Source: Phoebastria nigripes (taxonomy: Eukaryota > Chordata > Aves > Procellariiformes > Diomedeidae). Taken from it: a stretch of 64,000 bases of DNA. This document shows positions 45,447 to 58,124 of the stretch, piece after piece; within the stretch, counting starts at the first letter, position 1; the number at the start of each line of letters is the position of its first letter. The translations under genes were made by a program, and so were the position numbers. The notes below the pieces were generated by a model that saw only the letters and a program-made list of their open reading frames with translations, searched no databases and was not told the origin of the DNA. The stretch lies in assembly GCA_035582835.1 (NCBI GenBank), contig JAYKAV010000489.1, forward strand, positions 409,768 through 473,767, written 5' to 3'.

Positions 45447-48400
45447 AGAAAAACCCGGAGAAAGAAGGCCTTTTCTATTAAATAGAAACAAGATGTTCAA
45501 ATATAGAATGTATGAATTTGAAATCTGGTGTTTTCCACTCTTGGATGCTGATGGCGTTAAAAAAATCTACTTTGCTGCTTCTGCAATTTAAATCCTTACT
45601 TAGAAACATAAATTATCCACCGGGATATTATTTTTAATTAAAATTCTCTTTCCTGAAGGAGTTGTTTTTAACTTCTTTTCGGTTTTCCTGAAGATTTTTC
45701 TTTTTCCTCCGATTTAACATTTTCATTAATTGAGGGATTCTTAAGCCGTGTCTTGTAAGCGGGTTGGTGTTTTTGAAACTTTGACAAAAAACAGTCCGCT
45801 TGTTTTGTTTTGGTTTGGGTGAATGGTTTTGGTGAAAATGCATAGTTTTGCAACAACTCAGAGGGAGTGGAAAACTTGGAGCTCCTCAGACATGTCAATG
45901 AACGGCGTTCACACACACAAAAAATCCCATGTTTTTTCAATGAGCTCTTGAACGTCAAGCTCCGCACTAAGGCTTTGGAGGGGCAAACCTAAATTTATGC
46001 ATCTCCAGCCGGTTTTAGGCACCTAAATAGAAACGGAGCCGTTCTCAGAAGTGCTGAACCCTCACAAATCTGGGTGAAGACAAGGAGGACAGCTCTGGTT
46101 CAGCGCCCCTAAAACCTAGTCCCCTTTCTCTCGCTGCCCACATGTGACTTCAGGCACTTGGGCTGGCTGTTGAGTTCAGCTGCCTTTATCGTTTCCTCTT
46201 AGAGAAGACCTGGAGAAGCAGGAGAAGTACTTCTGTGTTCAGCAAAATAAGGGACTTGAAGCACTTGGCGAACTTCAAAAGGTTTGAGAGCGGTAGGGCA
46301 ACATACCTGCTTTACGTTAGATGTATAGATGGTCTGAGAAGAACCACGTTGGCCGCTCAGCCCTGCAATCCCGTAACGGGCCCCAGAAGGGTTCCCAGAG
46401 CATCCACACCAGAAAACACTTCCCACTGCCCGGGAACAAACACTCGAGGGCAGGTGGGAGAGACCAACCGGCTGCCAAGCGGTGGAGGACCCTAGGACCG
46501 GAGCAGGGGACCTCGAGGGCTCGCGTCATTGCCGAATCTTGGGCTCCGCCGTTTTGAATGCACACAGGTTTTTTTGTGTTTTGGTTCAGTGTTTTGTCTG
46601 TCAGAAACCTCCCTTCCTGTTGTTTCAGACTGAAGAGGCCACAGAACTGGGGGGGGGAAATGAAATTTCTGGTAAAAATGAGGAGAAAGAAAAATCAACT
46701 TCTTTGTGCCCTTCTTTGTGGAAGTTCTTTTGGGAAGGGAAAGAGGGATTTTTCTGTTACTTGGAGCTGGCAAGTATCAAGGCAACATATGTCATGATTT
46801 CTCATGGGTATTTCTAGGTTTTGGTGGGTTTTCTAGAAATACTGGGGTCTTGGTGCAACAGCTGAAGCTCCACTGACCTGTCCATCCTCCTCTCTTTTTG
46901 GTGACTGATGTAGCCAAATGTGTGTCCTGTGTCCCAACAGATAAGGAAGGTGAACGGGATCGAGGGCACAGAGAGAAGTATTGGGGCAGGTACATCTGCT
47001 AGTATGTCCTAGTGGTTTCATTGACTTCCCCCCCTTTTCCTGTAATTTCTGAATCAATCATTCTGCTATCAGCTAGCTCTAGAGATGGATGAGTAACACT
47101 AGTGAGATAAAAGAGTCAAGACTCCCTTTCCTGTTATTTGGCTGCTTTTTGTTAACAGTGCTCTGAGTGCCATTATTTCCCGTAAAAGACATCTGGAAAA
47201 TCATCGGCGTGTGGTGGAGAAAGTGGCTCTTCTCTGCTTTGTACTCCCCTTTGATCCAACATGGAGCACAATTCACTGCCTCTTGAGATCAATAGCTCCC
47301 ATCCTGGGACATTTTTCATTCTCGTGTGCTGTGGGTGATTTGAACCGCTTTAAGAAAATATGAATGTCAACACCTTTTTGTCTTAGAATGTGTTTATTTA
47401 TGAATTTGTGACAGCAAGGCCAGTGCCAGGAAGAGAATAGCATGGACCAGCTGGATGTCCCCACTGAGTACAACCGGTTGAGTTGTTCCTCTGAATTTGG
47501 TTAGCTTCGCTTTTGTAATACCACCTGACTAAAGATTTACAAAAGTATGGGTGGCCATGGCTTTATGTTGGACAGCCTCGTGCTAATCAAAGCGGAGACC
47601 TCCAGAGCCAAAAGCGTCAACTGTTATAATTTGAGCTCAACCTGCCTACCTGGAGCAGTGATGGGTTCAAAGCCTCTTTAAACTGGACGCAAAAGGGATC
47701 TCTGGGGGACCGGAGTGGGAAGGGTGTTGCGTGCACGCAGGTTCAGCAGAAACACTAAGTTGTGCTCTGGTCTTTTTAACCAAGAGTAGCCAACCTGCGA
47801 TTCGTTAGCTGTAAGCAGCTCTCTGGTGCTTCGGATGTGGCTCCTGTGCCAGGGCTTTGTCATGGTGGGCAGTGGTGGGCTTACCGCTGGTAAGTCTGGC
47901 CCAGGCAGGAGTTAGGACTGAAGGGGCTGGGGTTAGACCCAGTCTTGCATTCAGCACAGCCTCGTTCAAGGATGAATCCCTGGGATCTCAACCACCATGT
48001 CCCACCAGTGACCCACGCCCAGAGTCTTCCCCATCCCTGTTCTTTGATTCCTCTGTAAAGAGACGTATGGATGGGTGAGAGTGACTGTGTTACGCCTCTT
48101 CTTAAGAAAGCAGCTCTCGGATATGCGAGAAGGCCTGACAGTACTGAACAGGAACTTGTGACCTATATATTCAATGAGTGGCTCAGTCGGATGGACTTTG
48201 AGATGTTTGTCTGCTCAATGCCTCTGCTTTCCAGCACTAAATCCTGTAGTATTCGACCTGAAAGGTCCTGCTAATAGGAGTAGGATCAAGCACAGGCCTA
48301 CAAAGAGCAAGGGAGGTCATTATTTTCACAGGAACTGAAAGTCGGACCCTAAATCTTCAGAAGAGAGTGGTGCCTAGAAACCAGCTGTCTAATATATCTG

Positions 48401-50529
48401 CTGTGCTAAACTGGTAGCAGGGAGGGGAGAATAAAAATGTGTTTTGCAGTATAATATTGCTTTGTGCCTCCAAAAAGGCTTCTAATTTTATGTTTTAAAG
48501 GCAAACATTACAGCTAATTGAAGAGCAGAGAGGAAAAATGGATCTCCTTTTCTAAGCGCCAATAAGACTGGGTTCTGGGCCAGTGGTTCTGTGAGAGGTC
48601 TCCATTTACTACCTGTCCTAAACCTCAGGTATTTTAGAAGGAAAATGCCTGCCATATATTAAAGAGAAAAGTCATTAAANGGATGTCAAAAAAAAAAAAA
48701 AAAGGAGGACAGAGAAAACCCATATGACTGAATTTATGGCTTGCTCAAGAAGCACAAGGTAGCACTGAGAAAACATGAATGAGAACAAGGGGGCATCCAC
48801 GCAATGGAAAAGGCATTTACCACTTGCTGCCTTCCCAGTGGTGACCTCGGAAGAGGTCCCCCAAGCTGGCAAGGCCACTGTCCCATCTCTGCAGCCCGGA
48901 CCCTCCTCCTGCCTTTCCCCCCAGCCCCTGCCCTTGAACGGAATAACCCTCCTCCACCTCACTGGGAGTTGGATTAGGCCCCGTGCCCAGAATGTCGCTC
49001 GGTTTTTATTGCTACGGTGAATGTACCCATTTGCCTCTGGAGGAAACGGGGCTGAGCTCGAGCAGTCCTGAGCCAGCAGGAAATTCAAGGCTTTGTGGGC
49101 ATCCAGGCAGGAGCCAAGTTAAATGAGCAAGAGGCAAAGCGAATGCTCTCAGGGACAGCGGATTCAGAGTGGGGCTCAGCTTTGGGTAGGAGGATGCAGG
49201 AAGAGGGCGATGTGGAATTTTAGCCGTGACCTTGGTGGAAGCAGGGTGTTCAAAGCATCTGGCGTCGCACCAGCAACCAGGCTGGTAACCTGGCCGAGGG
49301 CTGCGGGTAGCTTAGGAGATCTGTCCGCGGGAAAAGGGTTGTCCTATTCACCCGGGCTCACATTGTCCCAGAAGTACGGGCAGAGCTAGGAGCAAGAGGG
49401 TTCCCTCTAACGCAGTGAGTTGGGAGTAAGGGGTGGGCGGGCAGGATGCAGGCAGAGACTGTGGGTTTGGCGTTGCTGTGAGCTCCTGTTGAACTTTAGG
49501 CTCTCCTTTTGGACACCTAGGAGCTTGCTGGGATCCCACTGGAGTGTCTCAGTGAGGCTGCAGAGGCAGCCCAGAACAACCTCCTCTTGCTGCTGCCTTT
49601 ACCCCAGGCCCTTAGAAAACACTGATTTCTCTTAAAGAAACAAAACCCCAACTTGAGTAAAAGAAAAGAACTAGAAATCCTATCCTAGAGGGCATCTGTC
49701 CTTCCTAGCCCATCTCATTCCTGTCTCTGGTTTCAGAGATGAGATGCTGCAGTCCTTCCTTGGGACCAGTCTCACAGACGGGCTGAACCATGACACGAGG
49801 TGATGACTCTTCCCCATTCTGCATGCGCTGCCTTGCAGGGACCCACACACTCGGTCTTAGAGCAGATGCTGCACGGTGCTGCTGCTCCTTACGTCTACCT
49901 CCCTATATCCCAGTATACCAATCATCACGAGCTTTGGGTGTTTTGTGGGGAGAGAAATCAGAAAATACCAGTGTGAAGCAGTGAGTCCCCTTCCATACTG
50001 TGAGAAGCAACAGTTGAATGAAACTTGGTTTATTGTTTTTTCTCGTTAACTTTGTGCCTGGTTTGATGTCCTAGCCCAGCTCTAGTGTCAGCCAGCCGCT
50101 GTGGAGAGGGCTGGGCTAATCCCTGCCTCTCCTCGCCTCCATCTCCTCAGCTGCTGACTCCTCCTGCATCCCTTGCACCAGACCTAGCGTGTCTGGCTGT
50201 GGGGTGAACAGGTTCAGCTGGCTGAGCCGATGGTAGATCATATAAATACATGATATATGAATATAGCAGAGAAACTGGATTTTGTGTCAGACCAGGTACT
50301 GAGCTGACTGCCTTATGGCCGGGTCCCGCATGGTCCTGATCCTCTCTCTGCCTTTAGTGTGGTTTTGCTGTCTGATCAAGCCAAGGGAGGCTGCTGCCAG
50401 TACTCTCTTTAACTGTGTTGCCAAAGGACTGTGAAGGGGAAAGTGGGAGATCGGATCAGTGAGAATCCTGCTCTGAACTTGGCGGGATAGGCAAAGAGCT
50501 TCGGGGAGAGCAGATCCATTTTCTCCTCA
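45447..50529. other. Noncoding sequence, nothing firmly recognised
   Basis: About 5 kb without a supportable gene. 45,480-45,960 stays AT-rich and may be conserved. 46,140-46,200 (TGTGACTTCAGGCACTTGGG .. TTTCCTCTTAG) faintly resembles MIR but is not called. An A16 run lies at 48688-48703 beside the ambiguous base at 48680. A tRNA A-box-like word, TGGCTCAGTCGG, at 48179-48190 lacks a proper B box and cloverleaf. Confidence 0.45.
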
Positions 50530-50725
50530 GCTACTAGTATGCCCCGTGGCCTTGGGCACCTCACCCAATCTCTCTGCGCCTGCCTTGCCCCCATCCTTCT
50601 GCCTCATGAACTCCGGAGAGGCAGGACCGGCCTCTCCCCGTGTGTTTGTAGGATGCTTCACACGGTGGTGTCTGTCACGGTGTGGCCTCTGGACTCTATC
50701 ACAGCCCTACTACTATTAATAATCC
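50530..50725 (+). mobile_element. Ancient MIR/CORE-SINE-like element
   Basis: CTACTAGTATGCCCCGTGGC, CTTGGGCACCTCACCCAATC and TCTCTGCGCCTG (50531-50582) follow the MIR order CTTACTAGCTGTGTGACCTTGGGCAAGTCACTTAA.CTCTCTGTGCCT. The tail, with GTTTGTAGGATGCTTCACAC and GGACTCTATCACAGCCCTAC followed by TACTATTAATAAT (to about 50,722), resembles the 3' part of the sauropsid form (TTTGTACAGTGCCTAGCACA .. GGGCTCCTA..TAATA.AAATAATAA). It is the most complete of the SINE relics here. There is no intact Pol III promoter. Confidence 0.7.
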
Positions 50726-51170
50726 AGAGGATTAGAAAGATAAGCCAGTTACAGCAAGACTCAGGCTTGTAGTGCTGTCCACTGACTTGCGGTATCTTAC
50801 AGGTGGGGGAACTGCTCCGGTCTGTTTATTTACAGTCTATAATTTTGCAAATGGTATAATAGCTGCTCAGGTTTTATTTCTTTGCAAACCCCTCAGCGTA
50901 GGAGACATCTGTGCTGACAGAATTATCTTTTTCTTTTTTTTCCTTCCCTACAATGGTGCCTTTAACGAGAGCTGGGCTTTAATTGGTGGCTCAGATGGAT
51001 CCCTCCCCCTCAGCTTGGGGGAGATGCCTGACAAGTAGTAGAGAAGTAATATACGGGCAGACTGAATACATGTATTTCAGCTACGAAGCACAGTATGTCA
51101 TATATTTAATATACATTTCATCCCAAAGAAGCACAATTATTTATATATAGGTGAAGCACAATAAAACTCT
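50726..51170. promoter_or_regulatory. Candidate conserved block with forkhead and palindromic sites
   Basis: TGTTTATTTAC at 50823-50833 is a forkhead-type site. The palindrome TTTGCAAA occurs twice (50844-50851 and 50881-50888). CTTTAATTGG lies near 50,978, and 51,100-51,150 is very AT-rich (TATTTAATATACATTTC). There is no ORF with a domain. The block is bracketed by two old SINE fragments of opposite orientation. The sites are direct observations and the function is inferred. Confidence 0.35.
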
Positions 51171-51591
51171 GCCCTTTCCCCCATGCTTAGCTGCCTTATT
51201 TCAGCTAAAGGCTGCAGTTGCTCTGCAGTTTAGGCGTCCCGCACGCCAGCGGTGTGAGACCCGCGGCCAGGCAGGCACGGGTCCCTGCTGGGCTTGGCTC
51301 TGGCCACACTGCCCGCTCATCCCTTGCAAGTGGGGGGCTCCGGGCTCCCCTGGCTCTGCGTGGGGATGCTGGCGGCTTTGCCATGTAGGCGGGCTGTGGG
51401 ACTCCCTGGGGTCACGGTAAGGTGAAAGTTGTTTATTCCACGGTGGAGGATCTAATCGAAGCTGGGGCGCAGGGACAACCCCGTGCTGACTGATCTCCCT
51501 CTAGGGGCAGTTTTCCTTTTTTGNTGCAATACTAGGTGGCTTTTGTCCCCTGGCTGATACAAGAGGTTTTTTCCCCATATGAAGAGACATG
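51171..51591. other. Noncoding sequence, nothing recognised
   Basis: GC-richer stretch at 51,230-51,420 with scattered CpG but no island. The 89-codon frame at 51151-51420 has no domain. Ambiguous base at 51524. Confidence 0.45.
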
Positions 51592-51695
51592 GTCTTCCTT
51601 TTGCAGATGGGGAAAATGAGGCACAGAAAAGTGAGGGACAGGGATGGGGGTCTTGAGAGCCAGCCCGTTGCTCTGTCCTCTAGGCTGAGNGGTCC
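51592..51695 (-). mobile_element. Ancient MIR-like SINE fragment, minus orientation
   Basis: TTGCAGATGGGGAAAATGAG with GCACAGAAAAGTGAGGGACA (51601-51640) matches the reverse of the MIR core (TTTACAGATGAGGAAACTGAGGCACAGAGAAGT.A). TTGCTCTGTCCTCTAGGCTG (51668-51687) resembles its distal TGCTCTAACCACTAGACCA end. About 25 bases in the middle appear deleted. Confidence 0.7.
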
Positions 51696-54166
51696 GTGTC
51701 CCTGTGCATCCCCTTAGCATGCAAAGCCAAGTGGTAGCACAGGGCCAATGCTCATGCAGGCACAGATCAGCTCCTGGTCCTTCCTACTACACAGGTGGAG
51801 CGTCCCAGGGATGAGGTTTGAATGAAGTCAAGCAGAGAGCTGCTCTCCTCAAGAATCCAAGGATTTATGAGACCATCCAGTTCCTTCCAGCTGCAGGACC
51901 TGACTTAGCCCTACCCAGCAGCCAAATTGTAACTCAATCACATGTCTCTGTTTCTTTTCTCTTTCCTGCTCTTGTATTTTAGCGCAAGGGGGATTTAGGA
52001 GAGATGCTGCGTGTACGGAAGAAGGGATGAGGTGTATGTAATGAGTTTTATATGTGTGACAGATATTACCTGGGAGCAGCACAGCCAGAGTGGGTTTGAG
52101 GCTTTTCAGTGCTGCAGGACAAACTAAACTTGCCAGCCACACCAGAGGGGCTGGGGCTGGGCTGCTTGTGCCAGGGGAAGCGGGAGGAGAAGGAGCTGGC
52201 ACAGAGTCTACCTGGGCTTGGCTCGCTGCTGCAGGACTTGGGCTTTTTCTGCTGGGGGAGCTTTTCAGCATGACGTGGCAGCTCTTTGCCCTCCACAGCA
52301 GCAGCCAGCCTGGCTCCCCGGGGCTCTGGCACAGACGACAGCTCTTTGATTGCATGGCAGTCTGCTGCCAAGGCACCTGCTAAATTGTGTGTGCCTAGAG
52401 CCAGCCCTCTGCGTTGCACTTGATGCTGACGTTTCTGCACCCTTTTCCCATCCTTTGCCATTAATACAAGAACGCTCCCTGCCCCACCGGTGAGACCTCA
52501 GCTCGCAGTGCCGCTGTGGCTCTCCCAACCACCGCAGTCACGCTGCATAAGGCGTTACCCCACGCTCCTGGAGAACAGCTTGACTTGTGGTTCCTCCCTG
52601 ATAAGCAGAAAGACTACTGTCAGCACAGACAATGGTGGACCAGCCCTTCCGCAGTGCGAGTCCCCTCTCCCTAGTGACCTCCTCTGCAGTAGGAGATCTT
52701 AAAAGCATGTTTGGAAAGGGCAAATGAGTAGTGAAACTGAAGACAACTTGGTTGCCAAACATATTCTCAGAGAGGGATTTTCTGGTGTCTAGTCCAGTGA
52801 ACTTATTGCTCCGAGTGTAGTTTTTCTAATGATGCTCTTGTTGGTGGATTCTCTGATGTCCAGTGGTGTGGCTGAAGTCATATGGCTGTCTCAGTGAGGG
52901 CACGGACTTTTTCCTCTTCCATGTTGCATAGGAACTTTGTTTCTCTAAGAGCGACAGCTAAACGTGGTGGAAATGGGACCAAACACTCAGCAACTGTGAA
53001 TGGAGACAAGAGAGACAAACGAACTAACAGAGGCAGGTACCTGCATGCAGAGCTCATCTCCTTTCCTAAGGGAAACAGGCCAAGCACTGGGGCCTTGTTC
53101 TGCAGAGGATCATGCCAAGCTGGAGTCCTTGGGAATGACCCCAGGTCTTATGAACTGTAGCACTGGGTGCTGTGACACTAAGCACATGCCTAAAAGAGAG
53201 GGCTTGTCACCCACAAATAGATCCAAGAAGGCTTTATTTAGTTCCTTATTCTGCGGGTTTGCTCCAGGGTGGAGCCCATCACCACAGCTTTGGAAGAGCC
53301 ACAAGTGCCTGCTCTGCTCGTGGCTGGCAAGGATGGGGAGTGCTGCCCAAGCCACGTCTGCTCCCCGCTGTGCCTGCTGGCTCGAGGTGCTGGTGGGGTC
53401 TCCGGAGGGTAGGAGTGGGGCTCTGCACAATTTCTGGACCCAGATTTTAGGGATCTTATGGACAGCCTTTTTTGGCATCTCCCCAGACCTGACTCTTCTT
53501 CACCCCACGGACCCGGCCTCTCCTTCCTTTCTTTTCAGTGTCTCCAGGCTCTTGCTGCTCTCCTCTTTGATAGCGCTGGCACAAGTTAATAAATAAGCTC
53601 AGGGCTTCCCCGGTGCAGTACACACTCGCCGACACCCAGCCTGACCCTTCCTGCAGCCAGCTGGCAGGCTGACCCTGCGGCGTGCAGGTACTGTGGCTGG
53701 GAGAGATATTCCCCCACATTGGGAGCCATGTGTTGGACTCCTGTGACAAGAGCAGTATTTACATGACAGGGAAGGCATTGGGGTTTTTGCGCTGGGATTT
53801 GGGAATGTTCCCCCCACCCTGTTCCTCCTGAGTAGTTGGTCAGAAATGTTTATCAAGGGCTAGAAAGGAAACCTGTGTGTATAATACCCCAGACCAGAAA
53901 GCCAGAAAAAATCTCGTTGAAACCACAGGGTCAGCCTGGCAGATTTGCAGTGCTAATTTACTGGTGACTTAAACAAATAGAGGCAGATTTGCACTCCTAC
54001 CTCCTCCTCTGCCATCCCANGCTGTACTCCAGAGGGCAGCCGGGGCGGGAGCAGCCTTTGCTGTCGGATCACCGGGGCTCTGCCCACGGCCAGGTATGGT
54101 GGGGCTGTGTTCCTGGATGGTCCTTCAGGCAGGCGTTGTAAGGTAGCAGTGATTGCTGGTGACTAC
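51696..54166. other. Noncoding sequence; one CTCF-like motif
   Basis: No gene supported. The 175-codon minus frame (51849-52376) and 198-codon plus frame (53000-53596) overlap other frames and lack domains. ACTCCAGAGGGCAG at about 54026-54039, next to the ambiguous base at 54020, fits the CTCF core with two mismatches. Confidence 0.4.
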
Positions 54167-54192
54167 CTTTTCCTTCCCTTCCCTTCCCTCCG
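54167..54192 (+). repeat. Short CCTTC/CCCTT pyrimidine repeat
   Basis: About 26 bases of CTT/CCCTT-type units, all pyrimidine on the plus strand. A simple tract expected to vary in length. Confidence 0.8.
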
Positions 54193-55699
54193 AAGGAAAA
54201 GGGGACTGAAGACTTAGTCTCCTCATCAAGCTGCTGAGTTAATTGTCCCTGTCCACGCGCTCAGCCTGCGGTCGATGCAGGGGAACGCCGCTTAACTCTG
54301 ACCCCATTTCCTTTCTGGTGACGTTAATTCGCTTGACCTTGTGTTTGCTGATCTCACGTTCCCTTGCAGCTGACAGGTGGGTGTGAAGGAGGCAGGCAGG
54401 AGGCTCGGGAAAGGCAGGGCACGTGGTCCCACCGTCCTGCTGCTTACTGAGCGCGCAGGAAATAAGTGCTGTGCTCCAGACCAGGAGCAGCAACTTGTTG
54501 ATCCATGCTGAGGGATCCGTTCTTCAAATTTTAATTTAAAAATGGGAATCCTGATCCCAGATTCCCCTTTGCTATGCTGAAGAGATGCGTCCTGCGTGGG
54601 GATACTGGGTCTCCTGGGAATTCACATTTTAGCCTCACCTGGGGCAGACTCACCTCTGGGTCTAATATGGGCAGAGGCAATTTGCTGCTGTTGGGTAGTC
54701 AGAAGCAGTTTAATGCTTAAGTTTGTGTCGATGCTTCTGAAAACTTCCTCATTGGGGGTCTGCCTGCCTCTTTAGGATCATAAAACATGGCCCCTCTTAT
54801 TTACTTGGACCTCATTTTCCCATCTACTGTCCCTCACTTGTATGATACAAAGATGAGTGTGTGAAGGATGAGGGGAGGCTCAGATATTTAAATATGTGGT
54901 GTGGGGGGATGAGTAGGTCAGGTCGGTGGCCAACTTTGAGCTGCTCATTAGACAGGTAGGGTCTGTGGTGGTCAAAACTTCTGCCAGATGTCTTGAGTCT
55001 GCCATTGGGAAGGGATGCTGCGGCTTTGTCAATTTTGCCAGTCAAACGGTGACTGTTTTCCCTTGAAAAACTAGGAAGTCTTGTGGACACAGCTCCATTG
55101 GTATGGACAGACTGTTACATCTCACAAGGTGCCATGGGGCGCTGCGGGAATGGATCAGTCCTTATGGAGTTGTTGGAGCAGAGAGCAGCGTTGCCATAGT
55201 ATTCAATGGGAAGAGTTGANAGCCCACGGTGTCTGGGGAAGCTCCCCTGCGTGGGAGAGGGTGCGTGCGTCAGCACTGACCTCTGCGAGAAGGTGACTTT
55301 GGTGCCTGGCCTTATGATGCCTCTCCGCCTCCAAGTTACTTGTCTTTGCAAGAATTACAGGGCTGTGCCCAGATTATGTTAGCAGCCCACTGTATTCTCC
55401 GTGAATCCCAAACAAAAATGAGTCTTTGCTCTGAGGGGAAAAATTTGCACTTCCCAGCAGAAAAGAGGAGCATCTTTGTTCTCCCTTGGTCTTTTCTTTC
55501 ATTTCTTTTCTTTTCTTGTCTCTTGAAATACAGCCCTTTCCTCCCTGGAAGGTGCCGTCACTAAGCTCACTTTCCCAATTCCGAATCTCAAGAATGTGAT
55601 AAACCTTAGCTGATTTTTCCAAACGGCTTGAACTGGTGTCAGGGCCATCTGCTCTCCAGGTCATTACAAGAATTTGCACCGTAAAGCTTTGCCATGTGT
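54193..55699. other. Noncoding sequence, nothing recognised
   Basis: A T/C-rich tract with TTTCTTTTCTTTTC units lies at about 55,490-55,522. Ambiguous base at 55220. No gene or repeat family seen. Confidence 0.45.
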
Positions 55700-56158
55700 T
55701 CTNTGCAGATTACATACACCTTTGGCTGTGCTCTTGTTGTTAGCTGCTCATTATTGGTTGGTTTGAAAAGCTTTTCTTATAAATGCCCTGTGTCCTAACC
55801 ACACGTGTTGTATCAGTGGTTTTATAATGACCCATTTGGAATTATTTAGCCAGGGAACCTTGCAGTTTTTCCTTTCAATGTGTCCTTATAAGATGCCCAA
55901 CTTCTACAGTTAGTCTATGAATGTACCCACACTATTAGATCCACTTGTTTATAATAGCAACCAAATGTCTTCAAATATTCAAGCCTCCTTTTATTTTTTA
56001 CAGCACTGGCAATAAGCCTTTACATGTTAACTCTTGGCCTCTCTGGGTAACCTCTTATTTAAAAGCAACTTAATTGACTTTACCAGGCCTGGGCTATTTT
56101 TCATTTCTTCCTAGAGGACTCATTACTGGAGATGGATGTTTATAAACTGGATCTGGAT
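55700..56158. promoter_or_regulatory. AT-rich candidate conserved noncoding element
   Basis: About 450 bp of low-GC, low-repeat sequence: TCATTATTGGTTGGTTTG (about 55,749, inverted CCAAT), TTATAAATGCC, GGTTTTATAATGACCC (about 55,818), GGAATTATTTAGCC, ACTTGTTTATAATAGC and TTTAAAAGCAACTTAATTG. There are no frames of note in either direction. The texture is like deeply conserved enhancers. Not tested by alignment. Confidence 0.35.
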
Positions 56159-56198
56159 CCTTCTCTCTCTCTCGCTTGCTCGCTCGCTCTCTCTCACA
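56159..56198 (+). repeat. CT/CGCT simple repeat
   Basis: TCTCTCTCTCTCGC followed by TTGCTCGCTCGCTCTCTCTC and ACACA, forming an interrupted CT repeat with a CGCT variant array. Confidence 0.85.
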
Positions 56199-58124
56199 CA
56201 AACTCTTTTACCCCTTCCTGCCTGTTTACATTAGCAGGCCATAATCATATTCATGGCTTCACATAGTTTGGCTAAGATTTTTGTAGTGGTGACCCAGTGT
56301 AAAAAGCAAAAAGCAAACCGTTAAATAGCAAGTGCTGAAAGAGAAAGAGAAAATGTTAAAATAGTCAGGTTTTTAGGGATTTGTGTGTCAATGAAATGGT
56401 GAGGATTAGAATAGAGTCTTTGATACAGGTAGGTTTTATACTGGTATAATTCATTTTTTGTGTGTGATACAAAACAGGTGTAATGCAATGGTAAACTGGG
56501 TCCAGTGTTGGGTTTTTTTTTTCTTCTTTGCCTTTTGGAAGTAATGGTATCATTATTATTTGGGATAAAAAGTGAGGCAACTGGAAGCAGATTTTAATCA
56601 AGCCATGGTCCTTGGCATAACAGATCCTCAAAAGTTAAGTGTCCAATAACCTGTAAAAGCTTAAGGTGGGAGTACTTTGTCCANGTCAGCCTGCCTGTCT
56701 CTGTAAGCAGGACACATGCTTAAATCCACAGCCTTTGAGTATATAATGCACCAGATCCTCAGCCCATCCTATGTTGCTATAGGTTTCCTGGTGTCATTGG
56801 ATCCATTCTGATTGCCAGCAGTGGAACATCTGGTGCTTTGTGCTCGTGTGTTGTCCCTGGCTGAGTTTAAACCCACAGACCTGCTCTGACAGAGGGGCTC
56901 CAAACACCCGGTACATTTGTTCGGCATCTAAGCTTTTCTGCCAGCACGTGTGTAACTGCTGGGAAAGCCCACCTTGCTTCTTGCTTTGCATCCATCTATA
57001 CATCCTGAAATGGCTATCAGCGGGGAGAGAGGTAGAAACACCTATTGGGCCCTATTGTTCATCCTTTTTTTTTTTTCCTGTTTCCACTTCATACCTGATC
57101 AATTCACTTTTTGTTCATGAACTTCTGTCTCATTTTAAGTCTCTGATCAGTGGAGAATTGCAACACCTTCCAGCCTTCTCAGCCCCAGCAGAGCTTGTGG
57201 GGAGGATTTTCCTGCTTATTCATCTTAAATTTGCTCATGCTTCATTGTGTCTTCTCATCTTTCCTGGCTGCTTACTGCCAGGCTCTTGTTCGCCCAGCAG
57301 GAAGGAGCAGCGGGACTGTGTGCTCGGTCCCCGCCAGCACCCGGTCGCTGGTAGGGAGAATGAGCCAAGGGGTGGGCAACAGTCATGGGGTCCCAGATAT
57401 TCGATAAGGGAGAGCAAGTGCTTTTTCTCTGCGTGCGTCATCTTTACGCTCATCCGCACAGACCCCTCCTGGTTAGGAAGTGTTCTTTTCAGATGCTCCA
57501 CGAGATGCTCATGGCTGAGCTGAGAGGGAAAGGTGGGCAGTCAGTGTCCAAGATTAGCAGCCCCTGCCATACCTATGTGCTCTGGTATCTTCTGCATCAC
57601 TCTCACAAACTATAAGCGATCCAGCTGTAACAGATTGATTTGATGATACATGGCAGAAGCGCAGGGAACCCCCAAAGATATGGGGGCTTCTTGGCACTAG
57701 CTGTGTGTAGCAGCTGATGATTCCTGCCTGCAAAACTGAAGGTCCTTTCTGCGCTTCTCAGCATGAGAGTTTCTTTTTGTTCTTCTGAAACTTTCTCTGG
57801 CTTTTTTGGCGATTGCCCAGCAATAGGGTGCACGTCCCTCGTATCCCACCTCCGTGTGTGAGCTGCGCTCCTGCTGCGGTACCTGCCCTCCCGGCACTCC
57901 TTACTGCAAACTTCAGGCTAACCTTCTGCCCCATGCTCTCTCTGGGACTAATAATTTATTTTTACTGGATTTTGGATAAAACCACAATTGAAGAATCTGG
58001 ATTTTGAATAATCCTCCAGCCACCTTTCCCTGAATTTAACCCTCACAAATAATTTTGTGCTCTTCTCTGTCCTTCCTTTCTGCTTTTCTCTGTCCTCTTT
58101 TTCTCCCTTTTTAATCCTCTCTTG
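56199..58124. other. Noncoding sequence, nothing recognised
   Basis: The 227-codon plus frame at 56840-57523 is the longest open stretch here but has no domain, and composition explains its length. T runs lie at 56,513-56,521 and 57,066-57,076. Just before the LINE relic, 58,060-58,130 is a C/T-rich tract. Ambiguous base at 56684. Confidence 0.5.

Noticed and set aside
46140..46260. Possible MIR fragment (TGTGACTTCAGGCACTTGGG .. TTTCCTCTTAG)
   Set aside because: Only scattered words match. Too eroded to support by eye.
48179..48260. Possible tRNA or tRNA-derived SINE (A-box-like TGGCTCAGTCGG)
   Set aside because: The B-box-like word is poor and about 70 nt away, and no cloverleaf or terminator can be drawn.
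53000..53596. 198-codon plus-strand ORF
   Set aside because: Overlaps frames on both strands, with no recognisable family or conserved motif.
56840..57523. 227-codon plus-strand ORF
   Set aside because: No domain, no codon bias, includes a poly-Phe stretch from a T run, and lacks promoter or splice support.
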